Positions 51,172-59,502 of a stretch of DNA of 64,000 bases are shown piece after piece. Position 1 is the stretch's first letter. Every line of letters starts with the position of its first letter. The notes under the pieces are model-generated. The model worked only from the letters and a program-made list of their open reading frames with translations, was not told the DNA's origin and searched no databases. Source of the DNA: Bacteroides sp. (lineage in GTDB: Bacteria > Bacteroidota > Bacteroidia > Bacteroidales > Bacteroidaceae); contig DXLM01000002.1 in NCBI GenBank assembly GCA_019414725.1, positions 1 through 64,000 on the forward strand, in the 5' to 3' direction. Both the position numbers and the translations under genes were made by a program.

Positions 51172-51771
51172 TTAATATTTTCTTTTTTGCTGATTATTGT
51201 TTACCTGACGACGACGAGGGGTAAACGTACGCTGTTCTGTCAAATGAAAATCTTCTGCCGACAACTTAATCTTGCCTCCTGACAGTTCACACAAGTCATC
51301 CAGAATTTTCTGATCTTCCACACCATCCTTATTCCAATTCTGGTAATCTTTTTTCATATGATTAGCAATCAGTTTCAACAGCTGCTTCTTTTCCTCGCCT
51401 TCCTCGTAATCAATCGCAATTTTAATCATATCCTGAACAAAGCGTCCATAATGACGATAACGGATATTATTCTGAGAATAAGGAATCTGTTCAGGTTTTA
51501 CTTCCAGACTTTCTTTTTTTACAATATCCACCGGATAATCAATATCCAACTTGAAATCAGCCATAATGGCCAGATGATCCCAAAGCTTATGCTTGAAATC
51601 TTCTACATCACGCAAATGCGGAAACATACCTCCCATTATATTAACAATGGTATTGGCACATCGCTGCCGCTCTTCACGATTTTCAATTGTCAGGGCATGG
51701 TCTACCATGTTTTGCACACTTCTTCCATACTCAGGAAGTGGTAATTTTCGTTGCTGGGTATTATATTCCAT
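51172..51771 (-). CDS. DUF4290 family protein
   Basis: This 199-residue cytoplasmic protein is of the Bacteroidetes-specific DUF4290 family, of unknown function. It is helical and charged, with LPEYGRSVQNMVDHALTIENREERQRCANTIVNIM (about 13-47), YRHYGRFVQDMIKIAIDYEEGEEKKQLLKLIANHMKKDYQNWNKDG, and a basic C-terminus (TPRRRQVNNNQQKRKY) that could bind RNA or DNA. Its tight linkage to tsaB, murA and rimM is the only functional hint. Confidence 0.85.
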   Translation of the reverse strand: MEYNTQQRKLPLPEYGRSVQNMVDHALTIENREERQRCANTIVNIMGGMFPHLRDVEDFKHKLWDHLAIMADFKLDIDYPVDIVKKESLEVKPEQIPYSQNNIRYRHYGRFVQDMIKIAIDYEEGEEKKQLLKLIANHMKKDYQNWNKDGVEDQKILDDLCELSGGKIKLSAEDFHLTEQRTFTPRRRQVNNNQQKRKY

Positions 51772-51804
51772 ATATATTATCGCAAATTCTTCGTTTTTAG
51801 ATTC

Positions 51805-52494
51805 TTACAAAAGTTTCTTCGGAGTAGAAGCGACAAACTCTTTCAAATAGAAAGGTTCAAAATAAGCCACATCCTTGAAGTCTTCCTTTGCCATTGCTTT
51901 TTCGGCAAGAGGGAACATCCATTTAGCCAGCGGATGAATATTTTCGATAAAATGTGCATTAGGATGAGTTATTTTTTCACGACACTTGGCAGCTCCGTTT
52001 CCAAAGAAATAAACCGGATGTTCTGCCAAAAACCCGGCATAGGAATTTTCATCAATAATATCAGCTCCAATTTCACGCTTTACATTCAAAGCACGATCGT
52101 ATATAGCTGCATATACTTCCATACGGCGGGCATCTATCATCGGACACAACAATGCATCTTCCGGCAAATCCTCGAACAATAGAACAGGAACAGCCATTAC
52201 TTCCGGAGTAGGAATTCCAATCAGCGGAATATTACGTCCGTAACAAATTCCTTTTGCCATAGACACACCAATACGAAGCCCTGTATACGAACCCGGACCA
52301 CAACTTACGGCTACAGCATCCAATGGTATGGCATGATTGTCTATAAAAGATAAAGCCTCATCCACAAAAACACCTAATACGACAGCATGTGACGGACCCT
52401 TAAAGTCCTCTTTCGAAAAGATAGAAGTTCCATCCTGACTTACAGAAACAGAACATACCTCCGTTGAAGTTTCAATATGTAAAATGCACGACAT
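51805..52494 (-). CDS. tsaB: tRNA threonylcarbamoyladenosine biosynthesis protein TsaB
   Basis: TsaB is the scaffold partner of TsaD in making t6A37 on tRNA. The 229-residue ASKHA-fold protein starts CILHIETSTEVCSVSVSQDG, has the VSCGPGSYTGLRIGVSMAKG motif (about 63-82) typical of the YeaZ family, and lacks the metal ligands of TsaD. It leads the envelope operon, with a promoter that overlaps a perfect inverted repeat just upstream. Confidence 0.94.
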   Translation of the reverse strand: MSCILHIETSTEVCSVSVSQDGTSIFSKEDFKGPSHAVVLGVFVDEALSFIDNHAIPLDAVAVSCGPGSYTGLRIGVSMAKGICYGRNIPLIGIPTPEVMAVPVLLFEDLPEDALLCPMIDARRMEVYAAIYDRALNVKREIGADIIDENSYAGFLAEHPVYFFGNGAAKCREKITHPNAHFIENIHPLAKWMFPLAEKAMAKEDFKDVAYFEPFYLKEFVASTPKKLL

Positions 52495-52515
52495 AAATTA
52501 ATTCCTTATTATATA

Positions 52516-52545
52516 GAGTGCAAATATACACTTTTATTTGCACTC
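52516..52545. promoter_or_regulatory. Perfect inverted repeat overlapping the tsaB -7 box
   Basis: GAGTGCAAATA (52516-52526) and TATTTGCACTC (52535-52545) are perfect 11-base complements with an 8-base centre. The minus-strand -7 box TATATTTG (52528-52521) of tsaB is embedded in the left arm. There is no terminator T-run, so an operator is the more natural reading. Confidence 0.65.
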
Positions 52546-52644
52546 ACTTCTCAATAAACCAGTGTTTTTTAGGACCTGTTAGCAAAACGCCCTATTCTCA
52601 AATTTTCACCAGCACATTTTATGCAAGTTCTACAACATTTACTA

Positions 52645-54324
52645 AAGTTTCCCACCCCCAATAAAGAGGGTGGGAAGTAACAATAATTCAAATTTTCTTC
52701 GTAAATTAGAGGTGCTCAATCAACTGATTTACAATGGAAAACAAGAATACTGTTATAGATGCAAAAATAGGTAATTTGAACGAACTTACCAAGGTTTTAT
52801 CCGTTAAAGAACAAGCCCAAGAGCAACTTTTAGCCGTCATGAAGGCATTGGGAATCGGTAAAATCGTTCGGAATCTCAAATTCGAGAAGGCTCAAGGCTA
52901 TACCTTGGCCTCCCTCTTCATCTCGCTCCTCATCATGCGCCTGTGGGGAAAGACGATTGCAAGTGCCACTTCCAATCATTTTCATGGACTTTGCGCCGTG
53001 TCAAAGAACACGCTGTATCGCGCACTTTTGAACGCCCGCATCGACTGGCGAATGCTTCTTACCAAAATTACCCTTCGCTTCCATGCCATTCTCCGGGAGC
53101 ATCAGGTGGATACCGACGAGCATGACACTTGTGCCATCCTTGATGATACAACCTTTCAGAAGAGCGGCATTCGAATCGAAGGAGTCAGCAAGGTGTTCGA
53201 CCATGTCACCCACAATTTCATTTATGGAATGAAATGCCTGACACCGGCTCTCTCTGACGGGAAAAGCTGCTATCCCATAGACTTCTCCCTTCATCGTGAA
53301 AAAGGAAAGAAGAAGGATTACGGCTTGACCTTAAAACAGCGGAAGGAGCAGTTCAAGGAAAAGCGGAACGCAAAAAATCCGGACTATGCACGCAAGGCGG
53401 AATGTGATGAGAGCAGGCTCGAAATGGTCAGACGCATGCTCTGTCATGCCGTGGGGCATGGTATCAACTTCAAGTATGTGCTTGCTGACAGTTGGTTTAC
53501 ATGCGAATCGCTCATACAGGCAGTCCGCGAGCTATGCGGTGGTTCAGTGCACTATATTGGTTTGGCCAAGATGAACCCCAAGTTGCGTTATCAGACAAGC
53601 AAGTCCAAACGTCCCCAAAACATCCATGAACAGATTGTAAGGTATGAACGTACAACTTCATGCTATTGCCGAAAGTACAAGTGAAAATACATTCAGCTTC
53701 ATGCAAAACCGGGCGAACAGCCCATACGCATCTTCATCATCAAATACGGGCGAAGCACCCATTGGAAAGTGTTGCTTACTACAGATACTTCCATGAACTT
53801 CGTCAGAGCCTTTGAACTTTACGAAAGACGCTGGGGCATAGAGGTCATATTCAAGGAATGCCGCGGTTATCTTGGACTGGGAAAATGTCAGAGTCGGAGC
53901 TACAACGCTCAGATTGCAGAAACCACCTTGTGTTTCATGATGTATCAGATGCTCTCCTTGGCCAAACGCTTTTCAGAATACGAAACCCTGGGAGCACTAT
54001 TCCGCTCGGAGCGTGACCGGCTGCAAGTGCTCACCCTGTGGAGCAGAACTTTGGAAGAAGTCAGGCATCTGTTGGAAGTTTTGTCGCGTGAAGCAGGAGT
54101 GGATCTGTTGACATGCCTATCAACTGTAGCCGCACGGCAAATGGCAGACTTCTCCACAAAGGTCTGGGCACATTTTCTGTGCGATTCGGACGATTATGCC
54201 ATGCCCGATTTGGACTAAACATTTTTTAGGCGTGCGTTAAATCGTTCGGAAAACATTTGGTTTTTAGACCACCCACCGAAGGGAGCTATTACTCAAATAG
54301 CTGATATGAGGGGGTGGGAAACTT
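52645..54324 (+). mobile_element. IS4-like insertion sequence with a disrupted transposase
   Basis: A roughly 1680-base element is bounded by 15-base inverted repeats AAGTTTCCCACCCCC (52645-52659) and GGGGGTGGGAAACTT (54310-54324). It contains one transposase reading frame cut by an in-frame TGA. I could not find a target-site duplication next to these ends (left flank ACATTTACTA, right flank CAGTTTTATA). It lies in the intergenic region between divergent tsaB and yicC. Both ends carry extra internal inverted copies of the terminal repeat: TTCCCACCC/GGGTGGGAA (52649-52657, 52668-52676) on the left, and CCACCC/GGGTGG (54269-54274, 54312-54317) on the right. Confidence 0.82.
52734..54218 (+). 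pseudogene. IS4-family-like transposase interrupted by an in-frame TGA
   Basis: The frame from ATG 52734 continues to TAA 54218 with a single internal TGA at 53682-53684 (codon 317). Before it are a helical N-terminus and the first two catalytic aspartates of the DDE triad (Asp137 or Asp138 in ILDDTTF, Asp252 in LADSWF). After it are the third acidic residue and the IS4 YREK-like signature in YERRWGIEVIFKECRG. Since both sides share the frame, a single base change explains the loss; relatives likely have a sense codon such as TGT or TGC there. The upstream product of 316 residues lacks the glutamate and should be inactive. Confidence 0.85.
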
Positions 54325-54400
54325 CAGTTTTATATTTAACCTGCCAACGTAATCAGGATGTAAATCAGAAGCTGACAGCTAAATTCAGTATGCAGCAAAA

Positions 54401-54480
54401 TATCAGCATATCTTCAGAAAAACATCAGCATATTTTTTTAAAACATCAGCATGTTTTAGACAAAATATCAGCATCTTTTT
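54401..54480. repeat. Cluster of four ATCAGCAT repeats
   Basis: Units TATCAGCATATCTTC, ACATCAGCATATTTTTTT, ACATCAGCATGTTTT and TATCAGCATCTTTTTT are arranged about 19-25 bases apart in one direction. The third, AAAACATCAGCATGTTTT, is also a small palindrome. Related units occur at 15188-15250 and 29375-29430. Confidence 0.75.
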
Positions 54481-54554
54481 TACGCAGCTCTGCGAAGTCT
54501 TCAGTCTGTCAGAGAAAAAGCTTCTCTCTACTTTCCGGATTCACAGCTTTTTCC

Positions 54555-54562
54555 TACCTTTG
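54555..54562 (+). promoter_or_regulatory. -7 box of the yicC operon
   Basis: TACCTTTG lies 23 bases before the yicC start at 54585, fixing the start against the longer upstream frame. Confidence 0.65.
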
Positions 54563-54584
54563 CACGATAAAAAAACAGAATATT

Positions 54585-55460
54585 ATGATACAATCAATGA
54601 CCGGATACGGCAAAGCAACTGCCACATTCGGAGATAAAAAAATCAACGTAGAAATAAAATCATTGAACAGTAAGGCAATGGACTTGTCTACACGCATTGC
54701 CCCACTGTATCGTGAAAAAGAAATGGAAATCCGCAACCTTATTACCAAAACGTTGGAACGAGGAAAAGTGGACTTCAGCATATGGATTGAGAAAGATGCG
54801 GCCGAAACGGCTACTCCCATCAATGCTGCACTGGTAGAGAATTACTATAATCAGATAAAGACAATCTCGGACAACTGTCACATTCCTGTTCCCGAAGACT
54901 GGTTTGCAACTTTGCTCCGCATGCCGGACGTACTGACTCGCGTAGATATTCAAGAGTTGTCAGACGAAGAATGGGAAGTTGCAAGCAAAGCTATCGAAGA
55001 AGCATTGCAGCATTTGGTTGACTTCCGGAAACAGGAAGGAGCTGCACTGGAAAAGAAATTTACCGAAAAGGTAGACAATATAGAACGCCTGCTCAAATCA
55101 ATCGAACCTTTCGAAAAAGAGCGTGTGGCAAAAATACGCGAGCGTATTACCGAAGCCTTGGAAAAGACCATCAGTGTAGACTATGACAAAAACCGTCTGG
55201 AACAGGAACTGATATATTATATCGAAAAACTGGATATCAACGAAGAAAAGCAACGTCTTGCCAACCACTTGAAATATTTCCGCGAAACAATGGCTGGTGG
55301 ACACGGACAAGGTAAGAAGCTGGGATTCATCGCTCAGGAAATGGGTCGTGAAATCAATACAACAGGCAGCAAGTCAAATCATGCCGAAATGCAAAACATC
55401 GTAGTCCAGATGAAAGACGAACTGGAACAAATCAAGGAACAAGTTTTAAATGTAATGTAA
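54585..55460 (+). CDS. yicC: YicC-family endoribonuclease
   Basis: YicC proteins are conserved RNA-cleaving or RNA-handling enzymes. The start MIQSMTGYGKA gives 291 residues. The N-terminal motif SMTGYGKATATFGDKKINVEIKSLNSKAMDL (about 4-34) and the C-terminal LGFIAQEMGREINTTGSKSNHAEMQNIVVQMKDELEQIKEQVLN are diagnostic. It is first in the yicC-gmk-nadD operon, the same neighbour order seen in many bacteria. Confidence 0.93.
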   Translation: MIQSMTGYGKATATFGDKKINVEIKSLNSKAMDLSTRIAPLYREKEMEIRNLITKTLERGKVDFSIWIEKDAAETATPINAALVENYYNQIKTISDNCHIPVPEDWFATLLRMPDVLTRVDIQELSDEEWEVASKAIEEALQHLVDFRKQEGAALEKKFTEKVDNIERLLKSIEPFEKERVAKIRERITEALEKTISVDYDKNRLEQELIYYIEKLDINEEKQRLANHLKYFRETMAGGHGQGKKLGFIAQEMGREINTTGSKSNHAEMQNIVVQMKDELEQIKEQVLNVM

Positions 55461-55472
55461 TATTAACAAGCT

Positions 55473-55529
55473 GAAGGGCGAAAGAAGAGGAAATCACTCA
55501 TCAAGAGGTTTCTTCTTGTTTCGCTCTTC
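55473..55529. repeat. Long imperfect hairpin between yicC and gmk
   Basis: GAAGGGCGAAAGAAGAGGAAA (55473-55493) faces TTTCTTCTTGTTTCGCTCTTC (55509-55529); 18 of 21 positions are complementary. It is followed by GTGTTTTTAC and then the gmk start. It could be an attenuator or RNA-processing site in the operon. Confidence 0.65.
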
Positions 55530-55547
55530 GTGTTTTTACTCAAAGTT

Positions 55548-56111
55548 ATGGGAAAACTGATTATTTTTTCTGCGCCATCAGGTTCAGGTAAATCAACTAT
55601 CATCAACTACCTGCTAACACAAAACCTGAATCTGGCTTTTTCTATTTCAGCTACCAGTCGCCCACCCCGCGGAACAGAACAAAACGGAGTGGAATATTTT
55701 TTTCTTACACCTGAAGAATTCAAACAACGCATAGCCAACAACGAGTTTTTAGAATACGAAGAAGTATATACCGACCGTTTCTACGGCACACTGAAAGCAC
55801 AGGTAGAAAAACAACTGGAGGCCGGTCAGAATGTTATATTCGATGTAGATGTTGTAGGTGGATGCAATATCAAGAAATTCTACGGCGAACGCGCGCTGTC
55901 GGTATTCATCCAGCCACCTTCGGTAGAAGAGTTGCGCAAGCGTCTGAACGGACGAGGAACAGATGCTCCCGAAGTGATTGAAAGCCGAATAGCCAAAGCT
56001 GAATTCGAATTAAGTTACGCCGACAAATTCGATGTAGTAATAATAAACGATGACTTGGATACAGCAAAAGCCGATGCCTTGAAAGTCATCAGTGATTTCT
56101 TGAAAAAATAA
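55548..56111 (+). CDS. gmk: Guanylate kinase
   Basis: Gmk phosphorylates GMP to GDP. The start MGKLIIFSAPSGSGKST gives 187 residues (a GTG start at 55530 would add six residues). The P-loop is APSGSGKST (about 9-17), the GMP-binding segment SRPPRGTEQNGVEYFFL (about 37-53), and the lid region with DVDVVGG is normal. It is 11 bases before a small membrane-protein gene. Confidence 0.96.
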   Translation: MGKLIIFSAPSGSGKSTIINYLLTQNLNLAFSISATSRPPRGTEQNGVEYFFLTPEEFKQRIANNEFLEYEEVYTDRFYGTLKAQVEKQLEAGQNVIFDVDVVGGCNIKKFYGERALSVFIQPPSVEELRKRLNGRGTDAPEVIESRIAKAEFELSYADKFDVVIINDDLDTAKADALKVISDFLKK

Positions 56112-56122
56112 CTTATCCATTT

Positions 56123-56305
56123 ATGGCCAAAGATCCTAAGAAACTGTTAAGAAGCATGATGATAGTCAGTATCATCATCGGACTCGTTGCACTGGCAGTA
56201 GCCGTAGTTGCAGTTGCCATGAAAGAGTATATTATTGCAGCAGCAATGCTTATCGTTGCCGGCTGGCAGGTCGTAAACTATCTAAAATGGAAAAAATGCC
56301 TGTAA
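56123..56305 (+). CDS. Small two-helix membrane protein
   Basis: This 60-residue protein has a basic start (MAKDPKKLLRSM) and two adjacent hydrophobic segments, about residues 12-33 and 35-52, with a short KEYI turn, then a basic tail (NYLKWKKCL). I do not recognise it. Its last 19 bases overlap the start of nadD, so it is translated in the same operon, and it is probably conserved if that overlap is. Confidence 0.6.
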   Translation: MAKDPKKLLRSMMIVSIIIGLVALAVAVVAVAMKEYIIAAAMLIVAGWQVVNYLKWKKCL

Positions 56306-56880
56306 AGACAGGAATATTCGGGGGAACATTCAATCCGATTCACATCGGTCATCTGGCTCTGGCAAACTATCTGTGTGAGTATGGTGGGCTGGATGAAATA
56401 TGGTTTCTGGTATCTCCTCAAAATCCATTTAAGCAAAATGTGGAGTTACTCGACGATAAGATACGGCTGGAAATGGTAAAAGCTGCCGTTTCCGGCTATC
56501 CTCGTTTTTGTGCTTCCGACTTTGAATTCACCCTTCCCCGCCCTTCCTATACAGTTGATACACTGAACCGGCTGGCAGAAGCCTATCCGGACAGAGAGTT
56601 TACACTCATTATCGGAGCGGACAACTGGGCTGCATTCGACCGATGGAAGTCACCCGAAGAGATTATCCGCAAACATAGTATTATTGTATATCCACGTCCA
56701 GGCTACGATATACAGACAGGGCCACTTCCACCTCATGTAAAAGTTGTGGATACTCCCCAGCTGGAGATCAGTTCAACTTTTATCCGGCAAGCAATCAGCG
56801 AAGGTAGAGATATACGATATTTCCTGCATCCGGAAGTTTATCGCATCATTGCAGAAAAAAAACTTTATAACCAACAATAG
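56287..56880 (+). CDS. nadD: Nicotinate-nucleotide adenylyltransferase
   Basis: NadD adenylates nicotinate mononucleotide in NAD synthesis. The 197 residues begin with the nucleotidyltransferase motif TGIFGGTFNPIHIGHLALA (about 8-26), with the HxGH. They also contain FLVSPQNPFK, the LIIGADNW motif and the C-terminal QLEISSTFIRQAISEG (ISST/S signature). Length is standard. It ends two bases before the metalloprotease gene. Confidence 0.95.
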   Translation: MEKMPVKTGIFGGTFNPIHIGHLALANYLCEYGGLDEIWFLVSPQNPFKQNVELLDDKIRLEMVKAAVSGYPRFCASDFEFTLPRPSYTVDTLNRLAEAYPDREFTLIIGADNWAAFDRWKSPEEIIRKHSIIVYPRPGYDIQTGPLPPHVKVVDTPQLEISSTFIRQAISEGRDIRYFLHPEVYRIIAEKKLYNQQ

Positions 56881-56882
56881 AC

Positions 56883-59390
56883 ATGAAATCATACAAATTT
56901 CACATCCTTTCTCTTGCAACTCTTCTGCTGCTGGGAGCAACAACCCATGCAGAAGCTAAAATCTTTGAGAGGAAGAAAAAGAAAGCACAAACAGAAGTTA
57001 AAGCAGCTCCTGCCAAGCAAAATATAAATGGACTAAAGCCTTACGCGCAAGTCATTACACCAAAAGCCAAAAGTTCATTCGGTTTTCTGACAGTACACAA
57101 AGTTGACAATAATTACTTCTTTGAGATACCAGATTCTATGCTGAATCGTGATATCCTGATTGTAAACCGAATCAGCAAGGCTCCTACTTCTCGCCAGAAA
57201 TCTCGCGTAGGTTATCCGGGAGATATTCTGGGAAGCAAAGTAATCCGTTTCGAGAACAAAGACAACAAGCGCATCCTTGTACGTGAATATTCTTATCGTG
57301 AACGCTCGGAAAACAAGGACGGAATGTTCCAGTCTGTACGCAATTCAAATACACAGCCTATCGTAGCCAACTTCGGAATAGAAACAATAAAGAAAGATTC
57401 ACTTACCAGAAATTATGTAATCAATGTAAGTGTTTTCCTGCAAAAAGAAAATCCTTTATTCTCTTTCGATGCTGACAGCAAGGAATATATCGGATTATTG
57501 AACATGGTAGGTGAAGGAACCTACATCGATACTCTGAAAGCATTTCCAAAGAATATCGAGATTTCTACTACGGTCACTTACCAAAGTAAAAAAGGTATGA
57601 GCAATGTAGGATTTCTGGAAACCGGAAGTCCGCGTATACCACTGACTTACGAACTGAACAGTTCAATGGTCCTGCTTCCCGAAGTACCGATGAAAGCCAG
57701 ACTGTTCGATCCGCGTGTAGGCTACTTCACCGTTGGTTATACCGATTTCGACAGCAACCCACAAGGTATCGAATACAAAAAACTTATTACGCGATGGCGT
57801 CTGGAGCCTAAGGACGAAGCAGCCTATCTGCGTGGAGAGCTTGTAGAACCTAAAAAGCCAATTATCATTTACATCGATCCGGCAACTCCCAAGAAATGGG
57901 TTCCGTATCTGATACAAGGAGTAAACGACTGGCAGGTTGCCTTCGAAAAGGCTGGATTCAAGAATGCCATTTATGCACTGGAAGCTCCTACTGATGACCC
58001 TTCATGGAGTCTGGAAGATGCACGTCACTCAGCCATTGTCTACAAGCCTTCAGATATCCCTAATGCAAGTGGTCCGCACATCAACGACCCTCGTACAGGA
58101 GAAATTCTGGAAACTCATATCAACTGGTATCATAACGTCATGAGCCTATTACGCGACTGGTATATGATTCAGGCAGGTACAATCGATGAAGCAGCACGCA
58201 AAATGCAACTCGACGATGAACTGATGGGACAACTTATCCGGTTTGTATCTTCGCATGAAGTAGGACATACATTAGGACTCCGACACAACTTCGGATCTTC
58301 ACACACCGTACCAGTTGAAAAACTACGTGACAAAGTATGGGTAGAAGCCAATGGTCACACACCATCCATCATGGATTACGCCCGCTTTAACTATGTAGCA
58401 CAACCTGAAGACGGTATTACACGTGCCGGAATCTTCCCTCGCATCGGTATATACGACAAATGGTCGATAGAATGGGGTTACCGCTGGTTGCCACAATTCC
58501 AAACACCGGAAGATGAAGTTGCATTTTCTAACCAGTCTATTATCGAAAAGCTGAAAACAGACGTGCGTTACACCTTCGGTACGGAATCTGATCCTAATGA
58601 TCCACGCAATCAGAGTGAAGACCTCGGTGACGACTCTATGCTGGCCAGCCTATATGGAATCAAAAATCTGAAGCGAATCGTACCTCAAATTCTAACATGG
58701 TCGTACGAACCTAACAAATCATATGCGGGAGCTGGAGAAATATATAGCGGAGTAGTTTCTCAATTCAACCGTTATTTAGGCCACGTCACTAAAAACGTAG
58801 CAGGAATTTACAGCAATTCTATCACTGTAGAACAAACAGATGAAATAGCACGTGAATTTGTTCCTGCCAATATCCAGAAACGGGCTATTGCTTTTCTGAA
58901 TGAACAATTGTTCACAACTCCTGAATGGCTTATTGATCGTCAGTTGATGGAAAAAGCTAAAATACTCCCAGTGAACGTAATCTGTTCACTTCAGTCGGGT
59001 GTCCTGGCACGACTCATCAACAAGAACACACTCGACAAGATGAGTGAAAACGAAATTCTGAATGGCAAAAAAGCATATACATCTGCTCAGATGTTTAACG
59101 ACCTGAAGAAAGTTATCTGGAGCAATCTGGGACAATCGGATATATACAAACGAAACATGCAGAAAGCATATGTAGAAAATCTGATCAATCTGCTGGATAA
59201 GAAAGGAAATGCTGATAAGAATGCATCAGGAAAGCGTCCGGCCTACTCAGAAGCTCCGGCCATCGCACATGGACAACTCACAGAATTGAAACGTCTGGCC
59301 ACCAGTGCAGCCAGTATGACAAGCGGCACAGCCAAAGGTCATTATCAAAATTTAATCACACTGATTGATAATGCATTGAGCAACAAGTAA
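56883..59390 (+). CDS. Zinc-dependent metalloprotease, DUF5117/DUF4953-like, exported
   Basis: This 835-residue exported protein has a signal peptide (about 1-25) and a basic KKKK linker. A long N-terminal region (DUF5117-like) and a metzincin-type protease domain follow, with HEVGHTLGLRHNF (HExxHxxGxxH, residues 458-468), followed by a SIMDYARFNYV Met-turn. The C-terminal 250 residues resemble DUF4953. It is a large family in Bacteroidetes of unestablished substrate. It is last in the yicC operon by position, with a good terminator after it. Confidence 0.87.
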   Translation: MKSYKFHILSLATLLLLGATTHAEAKIFERKKKKAQTEVKAAPAKQNINGLKPYAQVITPKAKSSFGFLTVHKVDNNYFFEIPDSMLNRDILIVNRISKAPTSRQKSRVGYPGDILGSKVIRFENKDNKRILVREYSYRERSENKDGMFQSVRNSNTQPIVANFGIETIKKDSLTRNYVINVSVFLQKENPLFSFDADSKEYIGLLNMVGEGTYIDTLKAFPKNIEISTTVTYQSKKGMSNVGFLETGSPRIPLTYELNSSMVLLPEVPMKARLFDPRVGYFTVGYTDFDSNPQGIEYKKLITRWRLEPKDEAAYLRGELVEPKKPIIIYIDPATPKKWVPYLIQGVNDWQVAFEKAGFKNAIYALEAPTDDPSWSLEDARHSAIVYKPSDIPNASGPHINDPRTGEILETHINWYHNVMSLLRDWYMIQAGTIDEAARKMQLDDELMGQLIRFVSSHEVGHTLGLRHNFGSSHTVPVEKLRDKVWVEANGHTPSIMDYARFNYVAQPEDGITRAGIFPRIGIYDKWSIEWGYRWLPQFQTPEDEVAFSNQSIIEKLKTDVRYTFGTESDPNDPRNQSEDLGDDSMLASLYGIKNLKRIVPQILTWSYEPNKSYAGAGEIYSGVVSQFNRYLGHVTKNVAGIYSNSITVEQTDEIAREFVPANIQKRAIAFLNEQLFTTPEWLIDRQLMEKAKILPVNVICSLQSGVLARLINKNTLDKMSENEILNGKKAYTSAQMFNDLKKVIWSNLGQSDIYKRNMQKAYVENLINLLDKKGNADKNASGKRPAYSEAPAIAHGQLTELKRLATSAASMTSGTAKGHYQNLITLIDNALSNK

Positions 59391-59435
59391 AGACATTCTT
59401 ACAGTGTAATACTGAACACAATGTAGCTATCTAAC

Positions 59436-59488
59436 AAGAACCATATTCTTCGCATACGTGAAATGTGAGAATATGGTTCTTATTTTTG
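59436..59488. terminator. Bidirectional terminator between the metalloprotease and GH51 genes
   Basis: AAGAACCATATTCT (59436-59449) and AGAATATGGTTCTT (59468-59481) are perfect 14-base complements with an 18-base loop, followed by ATTTTTG. Confidence 0.85.
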
Positions 59489-59502
59489 TATTAAAAAGCC
59501 AC

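Larger units (their letters stand above)
54219..54584. other. IS right end and repeat cluster upstream of yicC
   Basis: This stretch holds the IS right end with a small hairpin AGCTATT/AATAGCT (54284-54302), the terminal repeat (54310-54324), then four ATCAGCAT-type units (about 54401-54480), and the yicC promoter (54555-54562). An open frame that enters yicC from 54306 starts in the IS and is not credible. Confidence 0.6.

Noticed and set aside
53682..53684. Selenocysteine at the transposase TGA
   Set aside because: Transposases are not selenoproteins, and I see no reason to infer a SECIS element here.
54401..54480. CRISPR-like array
   Set aside because: Units are only 8-12 bases, irregular in spacing and not separated by unique spacers of constant length; no cas genes are present.
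54306..54584. N-terminal extension of yicC starting inside the IS
   Set aside because: It begins in the IS terminal repeat, includes the repeat cluster, and a -7 box lies just before the true start.
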